Assembly (NCBI GenBank): GCA_015680685.1
Contig: MNCI01022494.1
Coordinates: forward strand, 630,148-694,147
Length of the DNA: 64,000 nt
From: Gnetum montanum
Lineage: Eukaryota > Streptophyta > Gnetopsida > Gnetales > Gnetaceae
Direction: 5' to 3'
Below the pieces are notes generated by a model that was given only the letters and a program-made list of their open reading frames with translations, was not told where the DNA came from and ran no database searches. A program made the position numbers and the translations under genes. Numbering within the stretch: position 1 is the stretch's first letter; each line of letters begins with the position of its first letter. Positions 1 to 12,099 of this stretch are shown piece by piece.

Positions 1-990
1 GTGCAATGCCCCTGCAACATTTCAACAACTAGTTCTAAGCATATTCCAACAACAGATAGGGAATGGCATGAAGGTCTTTATAGATGACTTCTCCACTTAT
101 GGAGTAAACTTTGATCAAGCCTTGGATATATTGGAGCAAGTGTTAAAGAGATGTGTAGAAACCAATTTGAGGCTCAACTGGCAAAAAAGCCATTTGATGA
201 TCCAAGAAGGCGTAGTACTAGGGCACAAAATCTTACACACAGGGATAGAGGTATACCCCGAGAAAATCAAAATTATCCAAGGAATTACCCATCAATCGAA
301 AACTGTCAAAGATATTTGGTCATTCCTTGGACATACTAGCTACTATAGGAGATTTATTAAGAACTTTTCAAAGGTTGCCAAACCATTGGTGGAATTAACG
401 AAAAAGGACATATCTTTCAAGTGGACCAAGGAATGAAAATTAGCTTTCTAAACTCTAAAATAGAAGCTAGTAGAAACATCCATTCTACAAGCTCCTGACT
501 GGTCCAAACCATTCCATATCATGACTGACGCATCCAACGATGCTTTAGGAGCTGTACATACATAGTTAGATGACCAAAAGCATCCTAATTACATCCACTA
601 TGCAAGTAGAAGTATTACTAGTGCACAACTTAACTACACTACCATAGAGAAAGAATTAATGGTTGTAGTGTTTGCACTTGAAAAGTTTAGACACTATGTA
701 TTGGGATATAAAGTATATATACATATAGAATGGTAAGCCCTCATATCATATGATGGCTTGTAATCTTACAAGAGTTTGATTTAATGATGATCGATCGCAA
801 GGGCACTGAGAATGTAGTTGCTGATCATTTATCTCAGTTGTGATGGGACAACAAAGAGGATGAGTATCCAATTTCTGATCATTTCCTTGATGAATTCCTC
901 TTTGCAGGTGTAGTGAATAATCAATCACCCACGGAGACAAACTTTTACAGTAGCATTCTTACCTATCTCCTCACCCAACAAACACAATAA
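1..990 (+). pseudogene. Element A: reverse transcriptase C-terminal half and RNase H, broken
   Basis: The reading frame from about position 3 gives the RT palm end with a catalytic F-I-D-D box (positions 80-91; Y/F-x-D-D in the family). The RT thumb follows, with VLGHKI and FLGHTSYYRRFI, up to a stop at 434-436. RNase H continues past that stop, with the MTDASNDALGAV motif near 521-555, TIEKELMVVVFAL near 642-677 and a degraded VADHLSQL near 822-840. Stops interrupt it at about 434, 562 and 735-850. This half would copy element RNA into DNA, but the broken frame makes that impossible for this copy. The fingers and first catalytic Asp lie outside the window. Confidence 0.88.
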
Positions 991-1041
991 GAGTTAAACC
1001 TTAAGAAGAAACAACAGTTTCTTCACCAAGCTAAGTACTTT

Positions 1042-2200
1042 ATGGAGATCAATGGGCAACTTTACAAAGTGTGTCCCGATGGCTCAGTTCGATGGTGTGT
1101 TCCCAATATAGATCAACTACAAGTTCTCCAAGATGCTCATGAGGGTCCTTGTAGGGGTCATTACATTGGGAGACGAATGACCATCAAGATCTTGCTTGCA
1201 AGATATTATTGGCCTACATTATTTCAGGATGTCCATCGTTTCGTCCAATCTTGTGAGTGCTATCAATGTGATGGAGGAATGACTGCTAGAATGGAGGGTC
1301 TGCAACAATGGATTCAACCGTTAGAACCCTTCGACATTTGGGGAATTGATTTTATGGGGAAAATTACACCAATGTCCAATGGAAAAGCTTATATTATTGT
1401 TTTCGTTGATTACCTAACAAAATGGGCCGAAGCAGCTGCTATTAAAGATTGTACATCATCTACAGCTACACGATTTGTTCAATAAGAAATCATAAATAGG
1501 TTTGGTGTGCCACGTGTACTTATTTCAGAAAATGGTACACACTTCACAGGTGAAACTTTTCAAAAATTAATGCAATGCTTAGGGGTTGAGCATAAATTTA
1601 CTACACCATACCACCCCCATGCGAATGGTCAAGCAGAAGTCACCAACAAGGAGATTACAAAGATATTGACAAGAACCATTAGCAAGTTTAGGCTAGACTG
1701 GAGCACTAAACTGAATGATTCTCTTTGCCCATACTGCTCCACATCGAAACTCCCTATAGGCAACTCTCTCTATGAGTTAGTGTACAGTAAATTACCAATG
1801 CTTACCATTCAAACTGAGCTCCGTATACTATCCATGGCATGTGACCTCAACCTTCACCTTGATCTAGCATAGAAGCAACAGTTAGTAACCCTTAACTTGC
1901 TAGATGAAAATCGATTAGCTACCCTATCATCTAACAAATTGCACAAGGCCTTCAATAAACAACATCACGGCCTAAGAATTAGGAAAGTTAAATATCAGCC
2001 AGGAGATAAGGTTCTCTACTAGAATCCCACACATGTGCCATAATGTACTAAATTTCAAACACTATGGGAAGGACCTTATATTATTTATGAAACTTTTCCT
2101 TCAGGGGCCATGACAATATACAAACCTAAGAGCCCAAATAAGAAACTTTTGGTCAACGTGCAACAAACCAAACCTTTCCAAGAGCTTAGGACAACTAGTA
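1042..2200 (+). pseudogene. Element A: integrase, broken, with a changed catalytic residue
   Basis: The zinc-binding head shows H-E-G-P then H-Y-I-G and a C-E-C-Y-Q-C segment (1138-1270). The catalytic core has the first Asp in GIDFMG (about 1340-1357). The second catalytic position sits in ISENGTHFT (about 1525-1550), where the family has S-D-N-G, so Asp is replaced by Glu. The third catalytic residue is the Glu of NGQAEVTNKEI (about 1624-1656). A stop at 1483-1485 splits the core and another at 1870-1872 ends the long frame. After that, a C-terminal GPY/F-type module is readable (WEGPYIIYETFPSGAM, about 2067-2115), with further stops at 2020-2043. Integrase inserts the cDNA into the genome; this copy is not functional. 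Confidence 0.88.
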
Positions 2201-2217
2201 CACATGCTACCTCTCTT

Positions 2218-4220
2218 GATGGATAACCCTACTTACTATTTTGGATCTCCTCCTTCCAACTTAGTCATGGGGGAGATGGCCACCTATGCTAACCATTCTA
2301 GGCCCTTAGTTCTTTTTGAATTTTTTTTTTACACATTTTTTTTACATGTTTTTGTTTCAAACATTTTTTTTACACATTTTTTCAACTTTTCTTATTTTTG
2401 TATTACACCATCATTTTTTTACTATTTTTTTATTGCTTAATTTACTTTTATTCATCATCCAATAAGTGCTCATGTGGTGGATTGAATTATATCACATTGA
2501 TTACTAATGTTTGGTTTTTACCTTTGAATTATAATGCTAATATTAAGGTATGGTTCTTTTGGTAAAATAGGTAAGTAGTCCACACCATCCACTCATCCAT
2601 ACAACTCTATGGTCTCCTTTGGCTTGGAACTGTACAATCCCTCTTTTTTTAAGTAAACTTTTAATGAATTGGTGGTTGGGTACTTTTCAAGCCAAAGAAA
2701 TACTCAAAGGATGAAAAGGGTATGACTTCAAGGGGATTCAATGCATTTATGCTAGCCATTCTCTTGGGTGCTTGGATGCTTTTTCTTGGATTTTTTGCCA
2801 TTCTGACATTGTTCAAAAATCAGGAAGCTGAGTGAATAAAAATAATTCTTTGCATGGTGTGGTTCTCACAAAAAAAACAAACAAACAAACAAACAAAAGT
2901 GTGAGAATTCAAAGCACACCCCTTAGACATAATAAAGAAATATGAGCTACAAGCATTGGTTATGAAGCTGGAAAGACATGTTACCCATGCCTAAAGATTC
3001 CCTCTAACTAAGGCCCTTTCTCACTTCTTGCTTCTCCATCTCGCTCTCCTCGAAATGGTGGTGACTCTTTGTAAAAGAATTCTTGTTGCTTCAAGTGGAT
3101 GGATTGGTCAAGTGTGTTGATGCAAGGTCACTGGATGTGGTTTTTTTGAGTCTAGATTTGGGAAGAGTTCTACTCAGTCACATTAACCATAAAATACATA
3201 AGGGACTTTACACAACCTTGTTCTTGGGATTCCATTCCATTCTCTCCTCTCCATCTTTCTCCCCATTTTTTCACCTCATTGCCAATTCTATCATTAGTTC
3301 ATTTCTGGGTTGATGCATTATTTTTCTTTGGTAAATTCTTGTGGGTAATTTTTTAACTCTTACTTCTAAATGACATTCCTAGAGCCTACAAACTCTTTAT
3401 TTTGTGGGTTTGTTAAGGCATAAAAGGCATGAGCCTGCTTTGGGGAGGATCCACTGGCATTCCTTTTTTGATGCAACTGTTAACTTCTTTTTTTAAAACA
3501 TTTTCTGCAATCAATTATTTCTTGTTTCATCCCCACCCATGACATCCATTTTATTAGCATTGTCGTTGATATTTTTCATCTTTCTTGTTCCTCATGTTTT
3601 TCCATCTTATAGCTACTGGAGGTTTGCTCTTAGTCGTGGGGGCCCTAGCACAAATTTTTCATTTTTTCCATTTTACTATTTACCTAACCCCTACACCTTG
3701 GGTAGTCACTAGTGATAAATCTCTGAACTAGTTTTTGCCATAACCACAACTCAGCTAATGCACCTCATATCAAGGCAAGGTATCAACTACATTGTGGTTT
3801 ATCTATCCTTGTTCATTTGTGACTGTGTTGTGTGTGTAGATGGTGATCATACAAATAATGGACTGGGCTCAAAGGAAGCACTCAGGATAGACTAAAACTG
3901 GAGCATTTACGAAAGGAGCAAGTTCGGTGGCATGGCTATGGATAAATAATGGAATGTACAATCTTGGCATTGGCGATAACATGCTTCATCTTCTTTCTCT
4001 CTCTTTCTCTTCAAACTACCAAATAAAGGCTTGGATGTCATTTATGTATGAGTGTTCACCACAATGGTCATGAACACTAATGTTGTAATATGCTTATTGA
4101 TCTGTTCACTAGGCACGTTGAGTTTATCATCCCATTTTACTGTCAGTTGTCAATTAGTCAATAATCCCATACCTTCCCAATATTTTGTAAGGAACTCAAG
4201 GACGAGTTTTCATTCATTCA
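2218..4220 (+). other. Element A: long non-coding tail between integrase and 3' LTR
   Basis: There is no convincing reading frame here. The tail opens with poly-T-rich tracts (2316-2440) and contains an AAAC repeat near 2875-2897. Several blocks match, on the opposite strand, the equivalent tail of element B (6313-8215); one example is the stretch around 2463-2630 against 7860-8040. Weaker matches occur in element D (about 33600-34700). A long 3' untranslated region is usual for Athila-type elements. No env-like frame is visible. Confidence 0.7.
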
Positions 4221-4228
4221 TGGGGGTA
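4221..4228 (+). other. Element A: polypurine tract
   Basis: TGGGGGTA lies directly before the LTR start TGATAAAAGCGG. It is the same as the tract next to element B's 3' LTR (6301-6310, opposite strand). It primes plus-strand DNA synthesis. Confidence 0.8.
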
Positions 4229-5258
4229 TGATAAAAGCGGTTACTCTAGTGGTTACTCTAGCAGTTATTCTAATTATTAGAGTAGTTACTCTAGCGGTTA
4301 CTCTAGCAGTTACTCTAATTATTAGAATGGTTACTCTAGCAATTATTCTAATTATTAGAGTAGTTACTCTAGCGATTACTCTAGTAGTTATTCTAATTAT
4401 TAGAGTGGTTAGTCTAGTGGTAACTTTAGTAGTTATTATAATTATTAGAGTGGTTACTCTAATTATTAGAGTACTTGCTCCCAACCCTATAAATACAGTG
4501 CCCAGGCGCACAATTAGAAGGAAGTCTTTTCAGCAGTCAAGTAGTGAAACTCTTGTAGTCTATTTAAAAGTTAAATTATTTTCAAAGTGCCCACAGTAGG
4601 AGGTCTAAGTGTGGATGGATATTTATTTGAGCATTGTGTACCTAAGCACACCTTTTGTATGGAAATAAAGATGAGCTCTTCGATTCATCCTTGCAGCACT
4701 TGAGATTTTTTTTCTTACGCATTTATTTTATTTTATTTTCTTATCCATTTATTTTATTTTATTTTAATTAATGCACTTTATATTTCTGTTATTAGCATAG
4801 CAATTCATTTTGATCAATTAAGAAAATCGTTAAATTACACAAGCATGACCACTTTGAGCATGCACGTAACACTTGGTAATCCAATAGCGGTTAGTGTTTG
4901 GTAATCCCAGCAGTGTTGCATTGGTTCAGGATGTGTACGACAAGTGGGAACGGATGCTGGTGTTAGGATTAGTTAGAAATTAGTTAATGAGTAGTTAAGT
5001 TAAATTAGTCACTTAGTTACCTCTCTCCTTCCCTACTAGCGTAGGACATAAAAACATAAAAGCTATAAAAATCATATGCCTCAAGCTTACTTAACCATAC
5101 AATCATGACATATAGGTAAGCTTCGGAAGACAACGATCAACCAACCCATCCTTGTTCCACAAGGGCACATAAGCACTTAGTCCTTGGAATTTGACCAAAT
5201 CGTGCATGAAACGCTTGTATTAATATGATTGGGCATAGGGATACCTCGCTGCTCATCA
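4229..5258 (+). repeat. Element A: 3' LTR (1030 bp)
   Basis: It begins TGATAAAAGCGG and ends GCTCATCA, so it has TG...CA ends. U3 carries a palindrome array (4237-4475) followed by a TATA box (TATAAATA, 4488-4495). An AATAAAG polyadenylation-like signal lies near 4662-4670. The whole LTR aligns with the 5' LTR of element E (58944-59979), including the block around the TATA box (CCCAGGCGCACAATT), but with many mismatches. These are therefore related copies and probably not the two LTRs of one insertion. Confidence 0.92.
4237..4475 (+). promoter_or_regulatory. U3 palindrome array (ACTCTAATTATTAGAGT type) and TATA box of element A
   Basis: Six copies of a TAATTATTA core, mostly inside the palindrome ACTCTAATTATTAGAGT, are separated by GGTTACTCTAGC-like units. 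The array ends about 13 bases before TATAAATA. The arrangement looks like a U3 enhancer array. The core resembles AT-rich homeodomain-type sites, but that is inference only. Confidence 0.6.
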
Positions 5259-5460
5259 ATAGTATGTTGGAGAATTTTCTAAAAAGAAAGGTTTCAAAGA
5301 GATAACAAAATAAAGTACAAAATAACAAAGTTTAACTTTTATAAGAAAAACATCATATGTAGCATGCATGATGAAGTAGAATATCTACATGGAACTAATC
5401 CTATATCCATGTCAACACTAATTAGTAGAGTAACAATGGGATCGCATCAACTTTGAGCTG
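5259..5460. other. 202-bp spacer between elements A and B
   Basis: AT-rich sequence with no recognised coding or repeat content. Its last five bases (AGCTG, 5456-5460) are the left target-site duplication of element B. Confidence 0.7.
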
Positions 5461-6300
5461 TGATGAGTGTCAAGGTATCCCTACACTCAACCATATCAAT
5501 ATGAGCATACACACAAAATCTGGTCAAATTCTAAGGACTAAGTGCTTATGCGCCTTTACAGAACCTAGATGGGTTAGTCAATCATTGTCTTCCCAAGCTT
5601 ACTCGTATAGCACAATTGTATGGTTAAGTAAACTTGAGGTATATGATTTTTATATATTTTTATGTTTTATGTCCTGGTGCTACAAAGGGAGAAGTGAACT
5701 AACTAAGTAATCAATTTAATTTAACTAATCGACTATGCTCTAACTAGTCCTAACACTAGCATTTGTTCCCATTTTTCCATACACATCCTAAACCAGTGCA
5801 ACACTACTGGAATTACCAAATGTTAATCATTACTAGGTTACCAAGTGTTCCATGCATGCTCAAAGTGGTCGTACTGAGTATGCTTACTTAGGAGAATTAA
5901 CAAGGTGAGAGAGAAAGAGAGAACATTAATTAATGAGGGGAATCATTCAATAACTGTAAATAACATTAAATAAGCAATTCTGAATACTACAAGGTTTATC
6001 ACAAAGTTTATTTTTATTTCTAGCCATAAGGTATGCTCAGGTACATAATGCTTGAATAAAGATCCATTTGCTTTATGACTCCTACTGCGGGCACTCAGAA
6101 ATAATTCTAACTATGAGAAGGGAAAAAGGCAAGAGTTTAGGTAAGGGACTAAGATTAATGAACTAAGTATTGCCAAACCAAGTGCGCATGCCTCTTATTT
6201 ATAGGTGACAAAACAAGCCCCGATATCGGATGTCAAATATCGCTTAAAAGGCTCTGATATCGTGTAAGCAATATTGTGGATGCGATATCGTGGCTCATCA
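5461..6300 (-). repeat. Element B: 3' LTR (840 bp)
   Basis: It runs from TGATGAGTGTC to GGCTCATCA as printed, with inverted TGATGAG/CTCATCA ends. It matches the LTR at 26903-27775. Element-sense U3 contains several GATATC palindromes (6219-6292) upstream of a TATA box (6203-6196). Confidence 0.93.
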
Positions 6301-6312
6301 TACCCCCACGAC
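6301..6312 (-). other. Element B: polypurine tract
   Basis: TACCCCCACGAC as printed, i.e. GTCGTGGGGGTA in element sense, next to the LTR's TG. It is nearly identical to the tract of element A. Confidence 0.8.
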
Positions 6313-8215
6313 TGGATGAAAACTCGTTCTCGAGTTCCTTACAAAATATTGGGAAGGTATGGGATTATTGACTGAATGAAAGCTGACAATGATAGGGAAT
6401 AATAGACTTAAAGTGCCTGGTGAACAAATAAACAAACATATTACAACATTGGTATTCACACCCTTTGTGGTGAACACTGTACACAAATGACATCTAGATC
6501 CTCATCTGACAGCTTGAAGAGAAAGAGAAAGAGAAAAAAATGAGGTGTGTTGCTATCGATGTCAGAAATGTGCACTCCATTATTCATCCATAGCAACATG
6601 ACCAAACTTGTTCCTTGCATAAATGTTCCGGCTCCAGTTCATCTCAAGTGCTTGCTCCTATCCTAGTTCATTATTCATGTAATTTCCATCTACACATACA
6701 ACACAGTCACAAATTAGCAAGGATAGATAAGCCACAATACAATTGATACCTTGCCTCGATATAAGTGCATTGGCTAGGTTGTGGGTATGGCAGATACTAG
6801 GTTAGAGGTTTTTAACAAATAACTACCCAAGGTGTAGGGGTGAGATAGGTGATTGAATGGAAAAATTTGTGACAAGGCAACCATGACTAAGAGCAAACCT
6901 CCGATATCGATAGGGTGGAAAAACTGAAGGAACAATGAAGATGAGGAAAATAACAATGGTGAAGCCAATAAAATGGATGTCATGGATGGGGATGAAATAA
7001 AAAATGGTTGATTGCAAAGAATGTTTAAGGGAAAGATCTTAACAATTGCACCAAAAAGGAATGCCAGTGGGTCCTTCCCAAAGTAGGCTCATGCCTTTTA
7101 TGCCATGACAAACCTTCAAACCAAAGAGTCTGTAGGCTTTCGGAATGACATATGGAAACAAAGGTTAAGAACTTACCCACAAGAATTTACTGAAGACTAA
7201 CAATGCATCAACCAAGACGTATACTAATCATAAAAATCGCAATGAGGTGGAATATGGGAAGAAATATGGAAGGAGAGGAGGAAATGGAATGGAATCCCAA
7301 GAGCAAGGTTGTGTAAAGTCCCTTAGGTATTATGTGGTTAAGGTGACTAAATAAAATTCATCCCAAGTTCGGACTCACCAACAACATCTAGTGACCTTGC
7401 ATCAATACATTCAACCAACCCATCCTCATGAAGTAACAATAATGCATGCATCGAGTCACCACCATTCCAAGGAGAGAAAGATAGGAAGGGCTTTAGGTAG
7501 AGGGAACCTTCAGGCATGGGTAACATGTCTTTCTAGTGCCATAACTAGTGTTTGCAGCCCATGTTTCTTTATTATGTCTAAGGGGTGTGCTTTGAATTCC
7601 CACTAGGTTTTTTTTTTTACATGAGAACCACACCATGCAAAGACTTATTTAGATTTATTCAACTTCTTGATATTTGGTCAATAGTGGAATGGAAAAAAAC
7701 CCATGAAAAGCATCCAAGTACCCAAGAGAATAGCCAACACAAATGCATCGAATCCCCTTAAAGTCACACCCTTTTCAACCATTGAATTTTTTCTTGGTTT
7801 GAAGAATGCCAAGTCACCAATTTATTAACAAGTTTATTTAGAAAAAGGGACAACACAGTTCCAAAGCCAAGGGAGACCATAGCATCAAATGGATGAATGG
7901 ACGACGTGGACTCATTGCCTATTTTATCAAAAGAACCATATCTTAGTATCAACATTGAAAATCAAAGGTTAAAACCAAAAATTAGCAATCAACATTATTA
8001 TAGTCCAACCCACCATCATGAGCACTTATTATATGACGAATGAAAGTAAATCAAAAAAAGAAATAGTAAGAATGTAAACAATCGTGTAAAACAAAAATAA
8101 GTAAAATTGAAAAGACGTGCAAAAAAAATGTGTAAATCAAAAATACAAAAAGAGCTAAGGGCTTAGAATGATTAGCATTGGTGGCCATCTCCCCCATGAT
8201 TGAGTTGGAAGGAGG
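6313..8215 (-). other. Element B: non-coding tail between integrase and 3' LTR
   Basis: No credible gene. Blocks match the tail of element A on the opposite strand, for instance 7860-8040 against 2463-2630 and 6310-6380 against 4135-4225. Short frames here are scattered and not conserved. Confidence 0.7.
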
Positions 8216-9290
8216 ATATCTAAAATAGCGACCAGGGTTGTCCACCAACAGAGGTAATATGGATACTATTTGTTCTAGGCTCATGGAAAGGTTTGGTTTG
8301 TTGGATGTTGACAAATAATTTCTTATCCAAGCTCTCAAGTTTGTAAATCATCATGGCTCCTGAAGGAAAAGTTGCATGAATAATATAAGGTCCTTCCCAT
8401 AGTGTTTGAAATTTAGTGTGTTGTAGCATGTGTGTGGAGTTCCAATAAAGAACCTTATCTCTTAGTTGATACTTTACTTTTCTAATTTTCAGGTCATGAT
8501 GTTGTTTATTAAAAGCCTTGTGCAATTCATTAGATAATAGGGCGACTAATCGGTTCTCATCTAGCAGGTTAAGGTTCATTAACCGCTCTTTTTGTGCTAG
8601 ATTGAGATCAAGATTGAGGTCACATGCCATGGATAGTGTATGGAGTTCTGCTTGAATAAGAAGCATTAGGAGTTTTCTATACACTAACTCATAGAGAGAG
8701 TAACCTATAGGGAGTTTCCATGTGCAGCAGTATGCCCAAAGAGCATTGTTTAGTTTGGTACCCCAGTCTCGCCTATATTTGCTAATGGTTCTCATCAATA
8801 TTTTTGTAATATCCCTATTGGTTACTTCGGCCTAACCATTCACTTGAGGGTGGTATGGTGTAGTTAGTTTGTGTTCAACTCCTAAGCATTACATCAATTT
8901 TTGAAAAGTATCACTTGTAAAATGTGTGCCATTGTTAGAAATAAGTGCACAAGGCATGCCAAACTTATTAACGATTTGTTGTTGAACAAACCGTGCAGTG
9001 GTAGACGATGTACAATCTATAACAGCGGCTGCTTCTGTCCATTTTTTGAAATAGTCAATGGCAACAATAATGTAGGCTTTTTCATTGGACATTGGTATAA
9101 TAGGCCCCATAAAATCAATTCCCCATATGTTGAAGGGTTCTAAAGGTTGAATCCATTGTTGCGAACCCTCCATCCTAGTAGTCATTCTCCCATCATGTTG
9201 GTAGTGCTCACAAGATGGGACGAAATGATGAGCATCCCAGAACAATGTAGGCCAATAATATCCTAGAAGTAAGATTTTAATGCCTATTCA
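8216..9290 (-). pseudogene. Element B: integrase, broken, with a changed catalytic residue
   Basis: On the minus strand the zinc-head remnant reads CEHYQHDG (about 9213-9190), where the last Cys of a CxxC pair is missing. The core has GIDFMGP (first catalytic Asp, about 9124-9104). The second catalytic site is in ISNNGTHFT (about 8945-8919), where Asn replaces the expected Asp. The frame then shifts near 8890, with a stop at the NGQ position (about 8834). Downstream, a 192-codon frame (8798-8220) covers the integrase C-terminus, including a GPYIIHATFPSGAM GPY/F-type module (about 8395-8350). It is parallel to 1042-2200 in element A but independently damaged. Confidence 0.88.
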
Positions 9291-9446
9291 TCTCCTAGCA
9301 TAATGACCCCCACAAGGGCCTTCATGTGCATCTTGGAGAACTCTGAATTGATCTACATCAAGAACACACCATCAAACCAAGCCATCAAAACATACTTTAT
9401 AAAGTTGTCCATTGATTTCCATAAAATACTTGGCTCGGTGAAGAAG

Positions 9447-10920
9447 CTATCGTTTCTTTTTAACATCCAACTCTTGTTGTGTTTGTTGTGTAAGGAGATA
9501 GGTAAGAATGCTACTATACCAATTTTTTTCCGTGGTTAATTGATTATTTACTACACCTACAAAGAGGTATTCATCAAGAAAGTGGTCAGAAAGCAGATAT
9601 TCATCCTCTTTGTTATCCCATCTTAACTGAGATAAATGATCAGCAACAACATTCTCGGTGCCTTTACAATCAATCATTTTAAGATCAAAATGTTGTAAGA
9701 TTACGAGCCATCGTATGATGCAAGGGCTCATCATTGGTTTATTCAATAGGAACTGAATTTCACTATGGCCTGTGTGTACAAATACCTTATAGCCCAATAC
9801 ATAGTTCCTTAACTTATGTAGTGCAAACACCACAGCCATTAATTCCTTTTCCATTGTGGTGTAGTTAAGTTGTGCACCAAAAATACTCCTACTTACATAG
9901 TGGATGTAATAAGGACATTTTTTGTCATCTAACTGTGTAAGTATGGCTCCTAAAGCATAGTTGGATGTGTTAGTCCTGATGTGGAATGGTCTGGACTAGT
10001 TAGGAGCTTATAGAATAGGTGTTTCTACAAGTTTCTATTTCAAAGTTTGAAAAGCTAACTCACATTCTCTGGTCCATTTAAAAGGTACATCCTTTTTCAT
10101 TAGTTCAACCAATGATTTTGCAACCCTTGAAAAGTTCTCTATGAATCTCCTATAATAGCCAGTGCATCCAAGGAATGATTAGATGTCTTTTACAGTTTTA
10201 GGTTGGCACATGATTCCTTAGATGACTTTGCTCTTTTCGGGGTCTACCTCTATCCCTGTTTGTAAAATCTTATGCCCTAATACTACACCTTCTTAGACTA
10301 TTAAATGGCTTTTTTGCTAGTTGAGCCTTAAATTGGTTTCAACACACCACTTTAGTACTTGCTCTAATCCGTTCAAGGCTTGATCAAAGTTTGCTCCGTA
10401 GGTGGAGAAGTCACCCATGAAGACTTCTACACCATTCTCTATTTGCTACTGAAATATACTTAGAACCAAACGTTGAAATGTTGCAAAAGCATTGCACAAG
10501 CCAAACGACATCTATTTGTATGCAAATGTCCCCCAAGGACTTGTGAATGTGGTCTTAGCTTGGTCTTCTAGTGCTATTTGGATTTGGTTGTATCCACTGT
10601 ATTCATCCAAAAAACTATAGTAGCGATTCCTTGCAATGGTGTTTAAGACCTGATCAATGAATGGCAATGGAAAGTTGTCTTTGAATGTTGCCATGTTTAG
10701 TAGCCTAAATTCTTTACACACCCTCCATTTACCTCCCTTTTTGGGCACAATAACTAATGGACTAACCCATTCACTATCAACAATGGGGTAGATGAACCCA
10801 GCTTTTAAAAATTGTTCAATTCCTTCTTTAACAACTTGCTTCAGCTTTGGGTTCAATTGCCTCTATGGTTGTCATCGAGGCTTCATGGAGGGGTCAATGT
10901 AAATCCTATGTTAGCATATC
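9447..10920 (-). pseudogene. Element B: reverse transcriptase and RNase H, broken
   Basis: Minus-strand frames show the RT N-terminal half (10856-10512): NPKLKQVVKEGIEQFL, WVSPLVIVPKKGGKWRVC, DNFPLPFIDQVL and FLDEYSGYNQIQIA. The family's catalytic Asp lies in F-L/M-D, and it is intact. The middle (10500-9990) is readable but interrupted by stops. RNase H follows (9854-9447) with MEKELMAVVFALHKLRNYVLGY, HSEIQFLLNKPMMSP and VVADHLSQL. No single frame spans the enzyme, so this copy is inactive. Confidence 0.88.
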
Positions 10921-11299
10921 CTAGGGTCTATTTCGGTTAATTCAGGACATGATCAAGCAAAGGCTTTCGACCATTTGTTCACCATTTTCAGCAATCTCTC
11001 TTTTTGTTGAGGAGTGAGCCTAGCATTAATAATTATCGATTTTTCATTTTTGAGAAATGTGTACTTCATACCGGTGGGCAACAGTTTTAACTCTAGGGGC
11101 TCTTACTTAAAGTTGTCAGGGATTTCCAACTTCTCCCAGTTGATATTTTCACTATCGAGACTTGGAAGTTGGTGATGGACTTGCTCTAATGTGTTTATGC
11201 TATCAATGTAACTGCAAGTCAAACCCTCAATTGGTTCCATGCATATAGTTGAGTTGCTCTCTTGGTTAGCTATTAGCCACTAGGTATCTTCCTGTCTTG

Positions 11300-11760
11300 T
11301 GGCTACTGCATATAGGCATCTTTGTATGTTAGTTACATGTGCACACTAGTTGCATGCAGGCAATATTAAACATTGTACAAACCAGTACTTCTGCACGCAA
11401 CTACACCCTGTGTCACTATATGTGATGCACAAAACTTTTTTCTTCTCAATCTTTCCAAATGTATTTTCCTTTATATCTCTAGGGAAATATCATGCATTCC
11501 TAGGCATGCATCAATTGTGCTTAGCCATGCTCTTCCCATTATGATTGGGAAGTCCCCCTTATAGTTGTTGACTTGAATCACTAGGAAGTTAGCTGGATAC
11601 GACCATCCAAAAATAGTGGTAACAATGTCCTCCACTAGTCCTAATGGTATAGTGAAGGACTGGTTGGCCATGAATGTTACTCTTTTTTAGTGGAGGCAGG
11701 TTCTAGGCTTCGTACATTTCTTGAGAGATTCAGTTGGCATTAGAACCTAAATCCAAAAGA
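11300..11760 (-). pseudogene. Element B: aspartic protease remnant
   Basis: The minus-strand frame 11671-11471 reads PLGLVEDIVTTIFGWSYPANFLVIQVNN then PIIMGRAWLSTIDA, which is the C-terminal half of an Athila-type protease. The equivalent frame of element E lies at 62789-63142. The active-site segment upstream (about 11700-11760) is out of frame. The protease would cut the Gag-Pol polyprotein. Confidence 0.75.
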
Positions 11761-12099
11761 GCTTTACATGGCTCATTCCCAGTGAATTGTAAATTTATAA
11801 GAGGACTCCTAGGATTGAAGAATTTCCTAGGAATATGGCCAGTCTTAATCCAATTAGTAATGGCATGTGTCAACATGACCGTGTGCGTTGAATGTGGCCT
11901 TTGGTTTGAAGGGAGTTCTGAAGTTTCGAATGATGGTGAGGCATTTGGATAATTAGCTACTTGTAATTGTAAATACTTGGTTGGACTGTTGGTTTTAAAG
12001 AAATGTCTCTTCTTTGTGCAATTTTTTGAACCAACAATAGGGTGAGAATTAATAGCCCTTGTAGCGTTATGTTGCTGTGTCTAGGCAGGGAGCTCACCC

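Larger units (their letters stand above)
1..5258 (+). mobile_element. Element A: 3' half of an Athila-like Ty3/gypsy retrotransposon
   Basis: This element enters from outside the window inside its reverse transcriptase. It continues through RNase H, integrase, a non-coding tail of about 1.9 kb, a polypurine tract and a full 3' LTR ending in TCATCA. The 5' LTR, gag and protease lie upstream of base 1. The order RT, RH, IN is that of Ty3/gypsy elements, and the RT and the long 3' tail resemble the Athila branch. Several in-frame stops and frameshifts show an inactive copy. The target-site duplication cannot be tested because the left end is missing; the five bases after the LTR are ATAGT (5259-5263). 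Confidence 0.9.

Noticed and set aside
4218-4599. Open frames on both strands across 4218-4599 and 58961-59288, rich in Ile, Val and Thr
   Set aside because: They are by-products of the palindromic U3 array, which is open in several frames at once; no protein-like composition.
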